Position numbers and translations under genes: made by a program. A DNA stretch of 58,055 bases from an uncultured Ruminiclostridium sp. (GTDB lineage: Bacteria > Bacillota > Clostridia > Oscillospirales > Ruminococcaceae). The stretch lies in assembly GCA_949878745.1 (NCBI GenBank), contig CATLBH010000015.1:1-58055 (forward strand), in the 5' to 3' direction. Below, one piece after another: positions 15,146 through 23,590 of the stretch (position 1 is its first letter; each line of letters starts with the position of its first letter). The notes below the pieces were generated by a model that saw only the letters and a list, made by a program, of their open reading frames with translations, had not been told where the DNA came from and made no database searches.

Positions 15146-15829
15146 ATGAAAATATTAATTATAGAAGACGAAAAACTCCTCGCCGACTCCGTTTGCGAAC
15201 TCCTTCGGGAAAAAGGCTTTGAAACAGAAGCGGTTTACGACGGAAAAAGCGGTAAAGAATACGCCGAGCTCGGCGTATACGATCTTATTATCCTTGACGT
15301 TATGATGCCCGAAATGGACGGCTACAGCGTGGCCGCCCGCCTTCGGGAGGAGCGGTGTTCGGCGCCGATACTTATGCTCACCGCGCGGTCGGAGGTGGAG
15401 GATAAAATAGAGGGGCTTAACGCGGGGGCGGATTATTATCTCACAAAGCCCTTTGACTCGCGGGAGCTTTTGGCCTGCGTCAACGCGCTTCTTCGGCGGA
15501 ACGGGGGACAGGTAAACGAGCTTTCCTTTGGAAACACGGCGCTCGATTTGGAATCAGGCAGGCTGATACGGGGAGAAGAAAGCGTTCGCCTTTCCGCGAG
15601 AGAATTCGACGTAATGCGCGTACTTATGCAGGCAAAAGAAAACAACGTTTCCAAAGAAACGCTGTTAACCAAGGTGTGGGGCTATGATTCCAACGCAGTG
15701 GAAAACCATGTGGAGGTGTACGTGGGTTTTTTGAGAAAAAAGCTGTCGAGTATAGGGTCGAATCTTCGGATAGAGGCTATACGGCGGCTGGGCTATCATC
15801 TGGAGGCGGGAAATGATAAAGAAGCTTAA
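15146..15829 (+). CDS. OmpR/PhoB-family response regulator
   Basis: A 227-residue two-component regulator. The receiver domain (1-115) has the acidic pair in IIEDEK, the phospho-acceptor Asp51 in ILDVMMPEMDG, Thr in MLTARSE and Lys in LTKPFDSREL. A winged-helix DNA-binding domain (about 130-222) ends with VEVYVGFLRKKL and RRLGYHLE. The ATG at 15146 has TGAGGA before it. It overlaps the kinase gene by 17 bp. Its target is unknown; the divergent VTC4-DUF4956-CotH operon is one candidate by position. Confidence 0.92.
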   Translation: MKILIIEDEKLLADSVCELLREKGFETEAVYDGKSGKEYAELGVYDLIILDVMMPEMDGYSVAARLREERCSAPILMLTARSEVEDKIEGLNAGADYYLTKPFDSRELLACVNALLRRNGGQVNELSFGNTALDLESGRLIRGEESVRLSAREFDVMRVLMQAKENNVSKETLLTKVWGYDSNAVENHVEVYVGFLRKKLSSIGSNLRIEAIRRLGYHLEAGNDKEA

Positions 15830-16997
15830 ATTCAAGTTTGTGCTGATAAATATGGTTATAGTGGCGGTAATGCTGGCCGCGGTATTCGGCCTTATAATTT
15901 TTTTCACAGCCTCCGCCGCCGAAAAGGACTGTTTCAGTCAGCTCAGGGCGGCGCTGGCGGTTCCCTTTCACGGAGACCTACGAGCCGAGCCGCCCGCTTT
16001 TCCCTATTCGGTTTTCGTGATTCGCGAAACGCCCCGCGGGGAGCTTATTGTGTCGGGAAATTCCGAAATAGGGAACGCGGCGGAAATTTTCGCCGCCGCT
16101 TTGGCTTCCCATAGGCGGGATGGGGTACTTAAGGAGTATAATCTGAGGTTTTGCCTTTCCGAGGGGCCTATGGAGAGAGCCGCGTCTTTTTCCGATTTGT
16201 CTTGGGAGCAGGCGATGCTGTTTCGGTTGGTAAGAACCTGCGTATTTATCGCCTTTCTCGCTTTGGGGGCTTTTTTCGGGATCAGCCTTATTCTTGCCCG
16301 ACTTACGGTAAAGCCGGCGGAAAGGGCGTGGGAGGAGCAAAAGCGGTTCGCCGCGGACGCTTCCCACGAGCTGAAAACGCCGCTGACCGTGATTATTACC
16401 AACGGGGAGCTGATTAAAAGCAACAAATACGGCGAAGAAAAGCGCACCCGCTTCGCCGAGAGCATTTTGGTCATGGCGGAGCAGATGCGCGGTCTTATTG
16501 AAAGTCTTTTGGAGCTGGCGCGAAGCGAGGAGGGGAAAGAAACCGCTTTTGAGCGGGTGGATTTAAGCCGTTTAATTTCCGATTCGGCGCTCCCTTTTGA
16601 GCCGCTTTATTTTGAAAAGGGGTTAACGCTCAGGTGCGAGGCCGAGGAGGGAATAAGCGTAAGGGGGGACAAGCGGCAGCTGTTAAGGCTGGCGGATATT
16701 TTACTGGACAACGCTTTAAAATATTCCCATCCCGGCACCGAAGCGGCGCTTTGTCTTAGAAGGCGGGGAAACGGCTGTGTTCTTTCAATGGAAAGTCACG
16801 GGGACGCCATTTCCAAAGAGGACCTTAAAAATATTTTCAAGAGATTTTACAGAGCCGATAAGGCTCGGAGCATGAATAAAAGCTACGGCCTTGGGCTTTC
16901 CATCGCGGAAAATATTGTAAAGGCCCATGGGGGAAGAATATATGCGGAAAGCGAGGGGGGAGTCAATCGATTTAAGGTTAAGCTGAATATTTGTTAA
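15813..16997 (+). CDS. Sensor histidine kinase
   Basis: A 394-residue membrane kinase paired with the preceding regulator. Two membrane segments (about 9-33 and 138-163) enclose a short extracytoplasmic sensor of roughly 100 residues. The H-box is FAADASHELKTPLTV with His185, followed by an N-box (ILLDNALKYSHPG) and a G-box (KSYGLGLSIAENIVKAHGG). There is little room for a HAMP domain between TM2 and the H-box. The signal sensed is unknown. Confidence 0.92.
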   Translation: MIKKLKFKFVLINMVIVAVMLAAVFGLIIFFTASAAEKDCFSQLRAALAVPFHGDLRAEPPAFPYSVFVIRETPRGELIVSGNSEIGNAAEIFAAALASHRRDGVLKEYNLRFCLSEGPMERAASFSDLSWEQAMLFRLVRTCVFIAFLALGAFFGISLILARLTVKPAERAWEEQKRFAADASHELKTPLTVIITNGELIKSNKYGEEKRTRFAESILVMAEQMRGLIESLLELARSEEGKETAFERVDLSRLISDSALPFEPLYFEKGLTLRCEAEEGISVRGDKRQLLRLADILLDNALKYSHPGTEAALCLRRRGNGCVLSMESHGDAISKEDLKNIFKRFYRADKARSMNKSYGLGLSIAENIVKAHGGRIYAESEGGVNRFKVKLNIC

Positions 16998-17022
16998 AAA
17001 ATCCGCCTAAATTATGCGGCTT

Positions 17023-17850
17023 TTACATTACATTTCCGCTGTTTACGCCTTTGGATAAACTGTCGGTGGGAAGCCAGTCGAGAGCTTTTTTAATGTAGGT
17101 ATCCCAGAAATCCCAGTCGTGGCCGCCTTCTCCGGTTTCGAAGGTGACGTTTACCTTGTTTTCCCGGAGGAAATCGGCGAATTTTTTGTTAGCCTCCAGC
17201 AATCCGTCGCTTAATCCGCAGGCAAGGTAAATATCGGGCATTTTGCCCCCGTCTTCTCTTATTTTCTTCACCAGAAATTCGGGGTTTTTGTCGGTTTCCA
17301 TTATTCCTTCCAGCTCGCCGAAGCACTCCTTGGCGTAGCTTCTCGATTCAAGGAAAAATTTTCCCTCGTCGGTTCTTTTCTCGATTCCCTCAAGGATAAG
17401 ACCGGAGGAAAGGCCTATTATCGCGCCGAAGGTGTCGTTGTACTTAAGGCCGTTTCTGATAGCACCGTATCCTCCCATGGACAGGCCGCCGATATATGTA
17501 TCCTCTCTTTTTTCGGACAGGGGGAAGATATTGCGGGTAAGCTCCACAAGCTCTTTTCCGATATAGTTGCCGTAGTAGTCGTTTCTCGCTTCATGATCGA
17601 GATAGAAGGCGTTGTCCCCCGAAGGCATTATAACGGCCAAGTCCCGTTCCTCCGCGAAGCGCTGTATTCTGGTGCCGTTCACCCAGTCGGTGTAGTTTCC
17701 GAAAACGCCGTGAAGGAGGTACAAGGTTTTGTACTTTTTCCCTTTTTCCCGCTTTTGGTCCCAAGAAAATTTGTCCGCGGGGAGTATCACGTTAACGGGA
17801 ACCGTTCTCATAAGGGAATAAGAGGTGATGTTCATTTGAATAAAAGCCAT
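17023..17850 (-). CDS. Alpha/beta-hydrolase esterase (esterase D-like)
   Basis: A 275-residue cytoplasmic serine esterase of the putative-esterase family that includes S-formylglutathione hydrolases and carbohydrate esterases. Visible are YLLHGVFGNYTDW (oxyanion region), the nucleophile elbow GLSMGGYGAI, DIYLACGLSDG (acid) and GEGGHDWDFWD (catalytic His). There is no signal peptide. Being in a pectin-degrading chromosome, it could remove acetyl or feruloyl groups from imported oligosaccharides, but nothing local proves this. GAAAGGAG precedes the ATG. Confidence 0.85.
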   Translation of the reverse strand: MAFIQMNITSYSLMRTVPVNVILPADKFSWDQKREKGKKYKTLYLLHGVFGNYTDWVNGTRIQRFAEERDLAVIMPSGDNAFYLDHEARNDYYGNYIGKELVELTRNIFPLSEKREDTYIGGLSMGGYGAIRNGLKYNDTFGAIIGLSSGLILEGIEKRTDEGKFFLESRSYAKECFGELEGIMETDKNPEFLVKKIREDGGKMPDIYLACGLSDGLLEANKKFADFLRENKVNVTFETGEGGHDWDFWDTYIKKALDWLPTDSLSKGVNSGNVM

Positions 17851-17879
17851 AAAATCGCTCCTTTCGGGAAAATATTATT

Positions 17880-18777
17880 ATATGTTTTATTATAATACTT
17901 TGGGGGAGGATTTACAAGGGTGTGGTTTTGATGGGGGTGACGAAAGTGGGGGTTAATATTTGTACAAAACGACGAATTGAAATTTTTTTGTAACATTTTG
18001 GGGTGTTGAACTATTTTATTTTATGGAGAGGAAAAGTAGTTTGGGGTTATAAAAAACTTAAGAGTTAAAGATACGATAATGGCGATCTTCGGGACGGCTT
18101 TTTATTTGAGTGAAACCTATATTGACAATAAAACATTAGGAGGGGGGTAAGCGTTTTTTTAAGGTGAAACTTAATGGGGGGAGATTGGCGGCGGCGCAGC
18201 CGCGAACGAAGCCGAAGGCGAAGTGAGCCGACGCGAAGCGACAGCGGAGCGGCGACAAATTTTCCGTTAGGAAAATTTGGGCTGCGCCTCCTGCTGCTGG
18301 GTAGTTTTGGCGTAGGAGCAGTTTTTACTGATGGAGCGGTTATATAAAGGGAAAAGATTAAAATTTAAGCAAAACATACGATAATAGCAATCGTCGGAAC
18401 AACATTTTATCCGAGTGAAAGGCATAGTGACAATAAAACATTTAGAGGGGGGTAAGGAAGGGATTCTTAAGGCGAAACCTAAGGGGGGGAGAGTGGTGGA
18501 CAGGCTTCGCCGAATCGGTAAATTTACGATTATACCGTAAAATTTATAAATAAAGCTTGACTGCGAAGCCTGTCCACCGTTTCACCCCCTTTTTGGTGTC
18601 ATCTTAAGCCCCCCGCGACAAGCAGTTCTTGTTATCATTCCCCCTACGGTAACAATATCACAACACCCGTGCAATAAAGCATTGTAAAAAGTATACGGCT
18701 TTCTTTATCCCCGAACGGTAAAGTCCTTTTTACATCACTAAATAAAGTTTTCCATGAAAAAATTTAAGGAGACCACT
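17880..18777. repeat. Repeat-rich non-coding region with a degenerate tandem duplication
   Basis: No gene was found here. Two direct copies about 305 bp apart (18071-18190 and 18376-18497) share ATACGATAAT, GACAATAAAACATT, GAGGGGGGTAAG and similar blocks. Between them is a GC-rich, self-complementary stretch (18186-18300; GGCGCAGCC...GGGCTGCGCC). A further block at 17971-18036 (TTTTTTGTAACATTTTGGGG and flanks) recurs at 19883-19952 ahead of the second lipoprotein gene. This suggests that the duplication that made the two lipoprotein genes included their upstream DNA. Confidence 0.65.
18495..18578. repeat. Perfect 16-bp inverted repeat
   Basis: GGTGGACAGGCTTCGC (18495-18510) and GCGAAGCCTGTCCACC (18563-18578) with a 52-nt AT-rich interior that itself contains GGTAAATTTACG/CCGTAAAATTTAT. 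Unlike a terminator it lacks a T-run at its end. It lies 200 bp ahead of the first lipoprotein gene. Confidence 0.7.
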
Positions 18778-19746
18778 ATGAAAAAAACAGCTTTTTTTTA
18801 CGCGTTATGTCTGACCCTTGTGTTAGCATTGTCGGCCTGCCAAAGCGAGGGGGAAATTAAGGAAAGCGACTTTGGAACCGAAGCCGACGCAAGTGCCCCC
18901 AAAAAAGAGGAAGAGGAAACGGAAACAGGCGGTGGGACTAAAACGGATATTATAGAACCCATTCCCGAATTTAAGGGCATTTCCGACCTTAAGGGAAAAA
19001 CGGGCAGCTCAGCGGTAAATAATAAAGAGTGCTGTTATCAGGCCTTTTGTTATGACGATAAAGCGGTATACTTTGCTAATCCCGGAGACAATCAATATCT
19101 TTATTCTTATGACGGGGAAAATCTCCGGCTTCTTACGGATATGCCCGTGTATTGCCTTAATTACCGCGACGGTATGATTTATTTTTTGTCAAACGGCTCG
19201 CCGTTAAACCTGTTAGACTTAACAACCGTGAAAGGGTATCTGTATTCTTATGATATTTTAAACGAAAAGCTTACCCGTCTTACAAATTTTACCGTAGGAA
19301 ATTTGTTTGTAAGCGACAGGGGGATTTTGTTTTTACGGGAAACCGACGGCTGCGAAAGCTATCAGCTCCCGATAGCGGGCGTATCGCGCAACGACTGTAT
19401 TTCGGATGGGAAATATTATTATCGGATTCAAGGAGAACGGTCGCTTAATATAATCGACCTTACCGATGGGGAACGGTGCGAAATAAGTGCTCCGAAGGGG
19501 AAGCTTTTTTCAGAGTATACGATTTTTAACGGGGAAGTGTATTTGCTGTTAAACGGTTATCTGTTTGTGTACCGCGAGGAAGAGTTTGTTCAGATGAACG
19601 AAGAGATTCAGTTCGAAAATATTTATGTCGGCCGCGATTGCTTGTACGGCTTTGGGATTAAATACACGGAAAACATGAAAAGGGAATATGATTTTTATAA
19701 GCTTGTTGTCGAAGAGGACGGAGTTCGGGCGGAAAAAATTACTTAA
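18778..19746 (+). CDS. Propeller-like (DUF5050-type) lipoprotein, internally deleted copy
   Basis: A 322-residue lipoprotein; the ATG at 18778 follows AAGGAG and gives a signal peptide with lipobox LSAC (Cys21). The mature part is a series of beta blades such as AVYFANPGDNQYLYSYDGENLRLL and GMIYFLSNGS, resembling DUF5050 propeller repeats. Compared with the next gene it lacks about 47 residues between LFLRET and DGCESYQLP, in frame, so one to two blades are missing. Function unknown; such lipoproteins often lie near surface or transport genes. Confidence 0.75.
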   Translation: MKKTAFFYALCLTLVLALSACQSEGEIKESDFGTEADASAPKKEEEETETGGGTKTDIIEPIPEFKGISDLKGKTGSSAVNNKECCYQAFCYDDKAVYFANPGDNQYLYSYDGENLRLLTDMPVYCLNYRDGMIYFLSNGSPLNLLDLTTVKGYLYSYDILNEKLTRLTNFTVGNLFVSDRGILFLRETDGCESYQLPIAGVSRNDCISDGKYYYRIQGERSLNIIDLTDGERCEISAPKGKLFSEYTIFNGEVYLLLNGYLFVYREEEFVQMNEEIQFENIYVGRDCLYGFGIKYTENMKREYDFYKLVVEEDGVRAEKIT

Positions 19747-19759
19747 TAAAGACTATGTG

Positions 19760-19815
19760 ATATCAATCACTTTTTAAACCGACGTAATATCCATGGTTTA
19801 AAAAGGAATTGATAT
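19760..19815. repeat. Palindromic repeat (CTAATCCC/TTTTTAAA family)
   Basis: ATATCAATCACTTTTTAAAC and GGTTTAAAAAGGAATTGATA are imperfect inverted arms around a 14-bp spacer. It starts 13 bp past the stop of the first lipoprotein gene. Relatives lie at 1223-1256 and 57870-57917. Confidence 0.65.
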
Positions 19816-19990
19816 AAAATAAGCGTGAAGGGCAATATTTACGGCAAAATTAACAAATTATAGTAAAAGTGTTTGTTGAAAAGGGCGAAATTAAATTTTT
19901 TTGTAACATTTGGGTGCGGTGAACGGTTTTATTTTACGGATAGCGAAAAATTGAAATGATTTTCCGTAAAAAAATTTTGGGGAGGTCAAT

Positions 19991-21080
19991 ATGAAAAAAA
20001 GCCGTTTTTTGCGCGTTATGTTTGGCGCTGGCGTTGGCGGGGTGCTGGAGCGAGGGAAAGGTTGAGAAAAGGGAGTTTGGAACAGCATCCGACGTAAGTG
20101 CCCCCAAAAAAGATGAAAAGGGGACGGAAACGGATATTGTCGAAGCTCTCCCGGAATTTAAGGGTATTCAAGAGCTTAAGGGAAAAACAGGCAGCTCCGC
20201 AGTAAATAATAAGGAGTGCCGTTATCAGGCCTTTTGTTACGACGATAAAGCGGTGTATTTTGCCAATCCCAGGGATAATCAGTATCTTTATTCTTATGAC
20301 GGGGAAAACCTCAGGCTTTTTGCGGATATGCCCGTGTATTGCCTTAATTACCGTGACGGTATGATTTATTTTTTGTCAAACGGCTCACAGTTAGACCCGC
20401 TGGACTTAATAAATGTGGAAGGGTATTTGTATTCTTATGATATATTAAACGAAAAGCTCACCTGTCTTACGGATTTTACGGTTTCAAATTTGTTTGTAAG
20501 TGACAGGGGAATTCTGTACTTACAGGAATCCGGCGGCCGTGAAGCGGTATACAAGTTTGACGAAAGCACGGGTGAAAACATATTTATGTACAAAAGCTCA
20601 AGCATAATGGATTATCACGGTTATTATGTTTATTGTACTGTTGAAAACGGAAAAGCCGATTATTTTATTAGCGACGGCAGCGAAAGCTATCAGCTTCCGA
20701 AAAAGGGAACGCCGCCGCGTTACGACTGTATTTCGGACGGGAAATATTATTATAGGACTCAGGAAAAAAAGTCGCTTAATATAATCGACCTTACCGACGG
20801 GGAACGGTTTGAAATAGAGGTTCCGAAGGGAAAGTCCTTTTCGGATTATACGGTTTTTAAGGGAGAAGTGTATTTGCTGTTGGGCGGTTATCTGTTTGTG
20901 TACCGTGAGGGGGAGTTTATAAAGGTAAATGACGAGATGCAGTTTAGAAATATTTATTCCGGCCGCGATTGCTTATACGGTTTGAGGGAGAATTACGCGG
21001 GAAACGAGAGTATGGAATATGATTTTTATAAGCTTATTGTTGAAGCGGACGGAGTTCGGGGGGAAAATATTACTTCATAA
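19991..21080 (+). CDS. Propeller-like lipoprotein, full-length copy, +1 frameshift in an A7 tract
   Basis: A strong GGGGAGG precedes the ATG at 19991, but in that frame translation stops after 24 codons. Removing one A from the seven that follow the ATG yields MKKAVFCALCLALALAGCWS, a perfect lipoprotein signal (Cys18), continuing into the long open frame (about 362 residues in all). The rest is intact and about 80% identical to the previous gene, with the blade region that gene lacks. Without slippage only a signal-less product from an internal TTG at 20022 could be made. Either it is slippage-switched, newly inactivated, or a sequencing error. Confidence 0.8.
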
Positions 21081-21141
21081 AAAATAAAAATTTGGCTTAA
21101 CCCATTAACCCAAAAATGTACATAGGAAAGGAATTGCGAAA

Positions 21142-23163
21142 ATGAAAAGGAAAGGTATTATCTGCGTAATAACCGCCGCGGCGACGGCGCTTGTTTTCTC
21201 CGGCTGTTCGAAGGGCGGGGAGGTGTCGGCGGGAAAGGCGCCGACGGCTTTTGTGTATGAGCAGTCTAAGGAGCCTAAGTGCATTGCCGCCGACGGCGAC
21301 GTACTGTACGCGCTGGAATCCGACGGGGGAAAGGCGGTGCTTTCCGTTTACGGGGAGGACGGCGGGCTGAAATCCCAGGCGGCGCTTGAGGATCTGGGGA
21401 ACTACGGTGCTTTTGAGGTAAAGCATATTTGCGTATATGAAAACAAGGTTTACGGCGCGGTGTTAAAAAGCGGCAAGGCGGCCGTACATTCCTTTGACGC
21501 GGCTACGGGTGAAGTCAAGAAAATATGCGAGCTTAAGGGACTTGACGGGATAGACAAAATCGGCGGCTGCGGCGGAAGGCTTTATTGGATAGGCGACTGT
21601 CTCAAGGAGGCGGAGGAGGTGGATCCCGTTTATGACGAGGACAGTGGACGAGAGATTTATTATTCGGACACCGGAAAGAAAATGGGCTGTATTGATTTCG
21701 AAAGCGGGGAAAACGTTGTTTCGGAAATAGATTTTCCCGTTTCCTTTGCCGTTTCGGGGGATATGGTCACGGTGTACGCCTTTGAGCCGGGGAAAGGGTT
21801 TTATTTTGCCGACTACGCCAAGCCGGGGGAAAAAAGCTTTAACAATAAGCTGGAGGGCATAACGGATCTGGAATATTACGGCGGCGGGGGAGAGTTCGTT
21901 TTCTTGGGCTCCAGCGCCGTGGAGCCTCATGTGCTTCCCGTGGGAAAAGCGGAGGGAGAAGGGGGGATCGTACGGGTTATAAAAAACGCGTTCCCCTATT
22001 TCCCCTCGGAGCTTTGCGCTTCGGAAAACGGGTCGGTGTGGATTATCAACTCCGATACGGTTATTTCGGCGGAAAAGCGGGTGGAAAGGTACAATCTCGG
22101 GGATATAAAAATCACGGGGAAGCCGATTCGCGCCATCACCAACGGTTATTACCCCGACAGGCCTTTTATAGCTGGAAGCGAGGTAAGCTGGGAAGAGCTG
22201 AGCGGGGAGGGGTTCGCGCTTAAGGTGCTTTCCCTTGATTCGGACTATGACGCGGCGATGATTTGCTCCGACGAGAGCGCGGCGTACGACATAAAGGAAA
22301 AGGGAAGCTTTTACCCCCTTAACGATGTTCCGGGAGTAGAGGAGTATCTCGACAGCTGTTTCCCTTACATAAAAGAAGCGGTAACGGACGAGGACGGCAG
22401 TATACGAATGCTCCCCGTAAACGTGGAGATACCTATAGTTATATATAACGAAAAGAACTGTTCGGAAGCGGGGATAAAATTTTCCACGGAGCTTGAGCCG
22501 TTTATCGAAGCGGTTGAAAAGGCCTCCGAGGTTTCGGAATATTATGATATCACAAGATACAGAATGATTGAGGGGCAGCTTAACGCTTATCTTTCGGATC
22601 ACGTTTCCTTTGACACGGAGAGATTCAGGGATATGGCCGAGCTTTTGAAGGAACGCTGTACGGAGGAGGTGTTCAGGTTCCACCCGATGTTGTCCTCCGC
22701 TTTGATGTCGGCGCAGTATGAACGGCTGTACGTTGACCCGGTATATGAAGAAGCGCTTTTTATTCAGCATATTTACCGCAGCCAGCAGATTCAGCTGATA
22801 AACGACCCCAATTTGAGAGCGGTATCGGCGCCTGTTTCCGAAAGCGGAAAAGCGGTTGCGCGGTGCACCTTTATCTGTGTGAATCCCTATTCCGACAGGC
22901 TGTCGGAGACGCTGAAATTTATCGAAATGGCGGCGGGAATGCAAGCGGAAAGAAATTCGGGTATGCTTAAGGATAAAGGCACATATGACGATACGCCTAT
23001 GGGACGCGATTTTTATTCGGTGCATGAAAACGGGGAGATATGTTTTCAGGTGCCTTCGGAGATATATTGGGACGATTTCGGCAGGTATTGCGGGGGTGAG
23101 ATTGGTCTTGATGAGTTTATAAAGGAGGCGGATAGGAAGATGGAGACTTATTTTAATGAATGA
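21142..23163 (+). CDS. Lipoprotein fusing a propeller-like domain to a solute-binding domain
   Basis: A 673-residue lipoprotein (lipobox FSGC, Cys22). Residues about 35-320 are beta-rich blade repeats (CIAADGDVLYALESDGG, HICVYENKVYGAVLKSG, GGRLYWIGDC). From about 365 on the sequence reads like the second half of a family-1 solute-binding protein: DYDAAMICSDESAAYDIKEKGSFYPLNDV, IRMLPVNVEIPIVIYNEKNCSEAGI and a closing DEFIKEADRKMETYFNE. It follows the two propeller-like lipoproteins by 61 bp and may be cotranscribed. No transporter is adjacent. Function unknown; a sensor-type binding protein is possible. Confidence 0.75.
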   Translation: MKRKGIICVITAAATALVFSGCSKGGEVSAGKAPTAFVYEQSKEPKCIAADGDVLYALESDGGKAVLSVYGEDGGLKSQAALEDLGNYGAFEVKHICVYENKVYGAVLKSGKAAVHSFDAATGEVKKICELKGLDGIDKIGGCGGRLYWIGDCLKEAEEVDPVYDEDSGREIYYSDTGKKMGCIDFESGENVVSEIDFPVSFAVSGDMVTVYAFEPGKGFYFADYAKPGEKSFNNKLEGITDLEYYGGGGEFVFLGSSAVEPHVLPVGKAEGEGGIVRVIKNAFPYFPSELCASENGSVWIINSDTVISAEKRVERYNLGDIKITGKPIRAITNGYYPDRPFIAGSEVSWEELSGEGFALKVLSLDSDYDAAMICSDESAAYDIKEKGSFYPLNDVPGVEEYLDSCFPYIKEAVTDEDGSIRMLPVNVEIPIVIYNEKNCSEAGIKFSTELEPFIEAVEKASEVSEYYDITRYRMIEGQLNAYLSDHVSFDTERFRDMAELLKERCTEEVFRFHPMLSSALMSAQYERLYVDPVYEEALFIQHIYRSQQIQLINDPNLRAVSAPVSESGKAVARCTFICVNPYSDRLSETLKFIEMAAGMQAERNSGMLKDKGTYDDTPMGRDFYSVHENGEICFQVPSEIYWDDFGRYCGGEIGLDEFIKEADRKMETYFNE

Positions 23164-23247
23164 ATATACATTGGGGGGATAGTGGAGATATAAAAAAGCC
23201 GTTACCGTTTTGGGTAAGCCCGAACGGTAACTTGTGATTGTCGGAAT

Positions 23248-23311
23248 GGACAGTAAAAAGGTCTTTACCGTACGGGGATAACCCCGAATGGTAAAGACTT
23301 TTTTACTGTCC
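23248..23311. repeat. 64-bp long hairpin with GGTAAAGAC arms
   Basis: GGACAGTAAAAAGGTCTTTA and its near-perfect complement TAAAGACTTTTTTACTGTCC flank an inner GGGG/CCCC stem. Related half-sites (CCCCGAACGGTAAAG) are at 18703-18717 and 56393-56407, and in altered form near 35365. It lies after the fusion lipoprotein gene and can terminate its transcript. Confidence 0.7.
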
Positions 23312-23423
23312 CTCTGATCGAAAATTTTATACTATTTCCATTAGAAAGTGTACAAAAATTTGAGCAAAAACTTCGATATATGGTTTTTGCGAAGAATTTT
23401 TGTGTATATTTTCAATGAGGAAT

Positions 23424-23587
23424 TAGGGCTTGTTTGAAAATAGAGGAAATGACGGATTTTTGACCACAAATGGTTAGCTTCAAGGAAAAAAACCTCGTCA
23501 AACCGCTGTTTGACGAGGTTTTTTGACGCAGAAGATGACCGTTAGGGGGCGAAAAGACGACGTTTCCGATTTTTCAAACAAGCCCTA
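23424..23587. mobile_element. 164-bp MITE-like element with 17-bp terminal inverted repeats
   Basis: TAGGGCTTGTTTGAAAA at 23424-23440 is repeated exactly, inverted, at 23571-23587. There is no open frame inside. The central terminator-like hairpin is at 23491-23520. TA at both ends would fit a TA target duplication. The right end lies 3 bp from the uxaC stop codon. Confidence 0.65.
23491..23525. terminator. Bidirectional terminator inside the 23.4-kb element
   Basis: AACCTCGTCAAAC and GTTTGACGAGGTT form a perfect 13-bp stem with a CGCT loop, flanked by A7 on the left and T6 on the right. It can stop both the plus-strand lipoprotein unit and the long minus-strand uronate operon. Confidence 0.88.
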
Positions 23588-23590
23588 TTA

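Noticed and set aside
18183-18300. GC-rich stretch with GCGAAGC-like periodicity as a coding fragment
   Set aside because: No continuous open frame with start; self-complementary, so better seen as a structured repeat.
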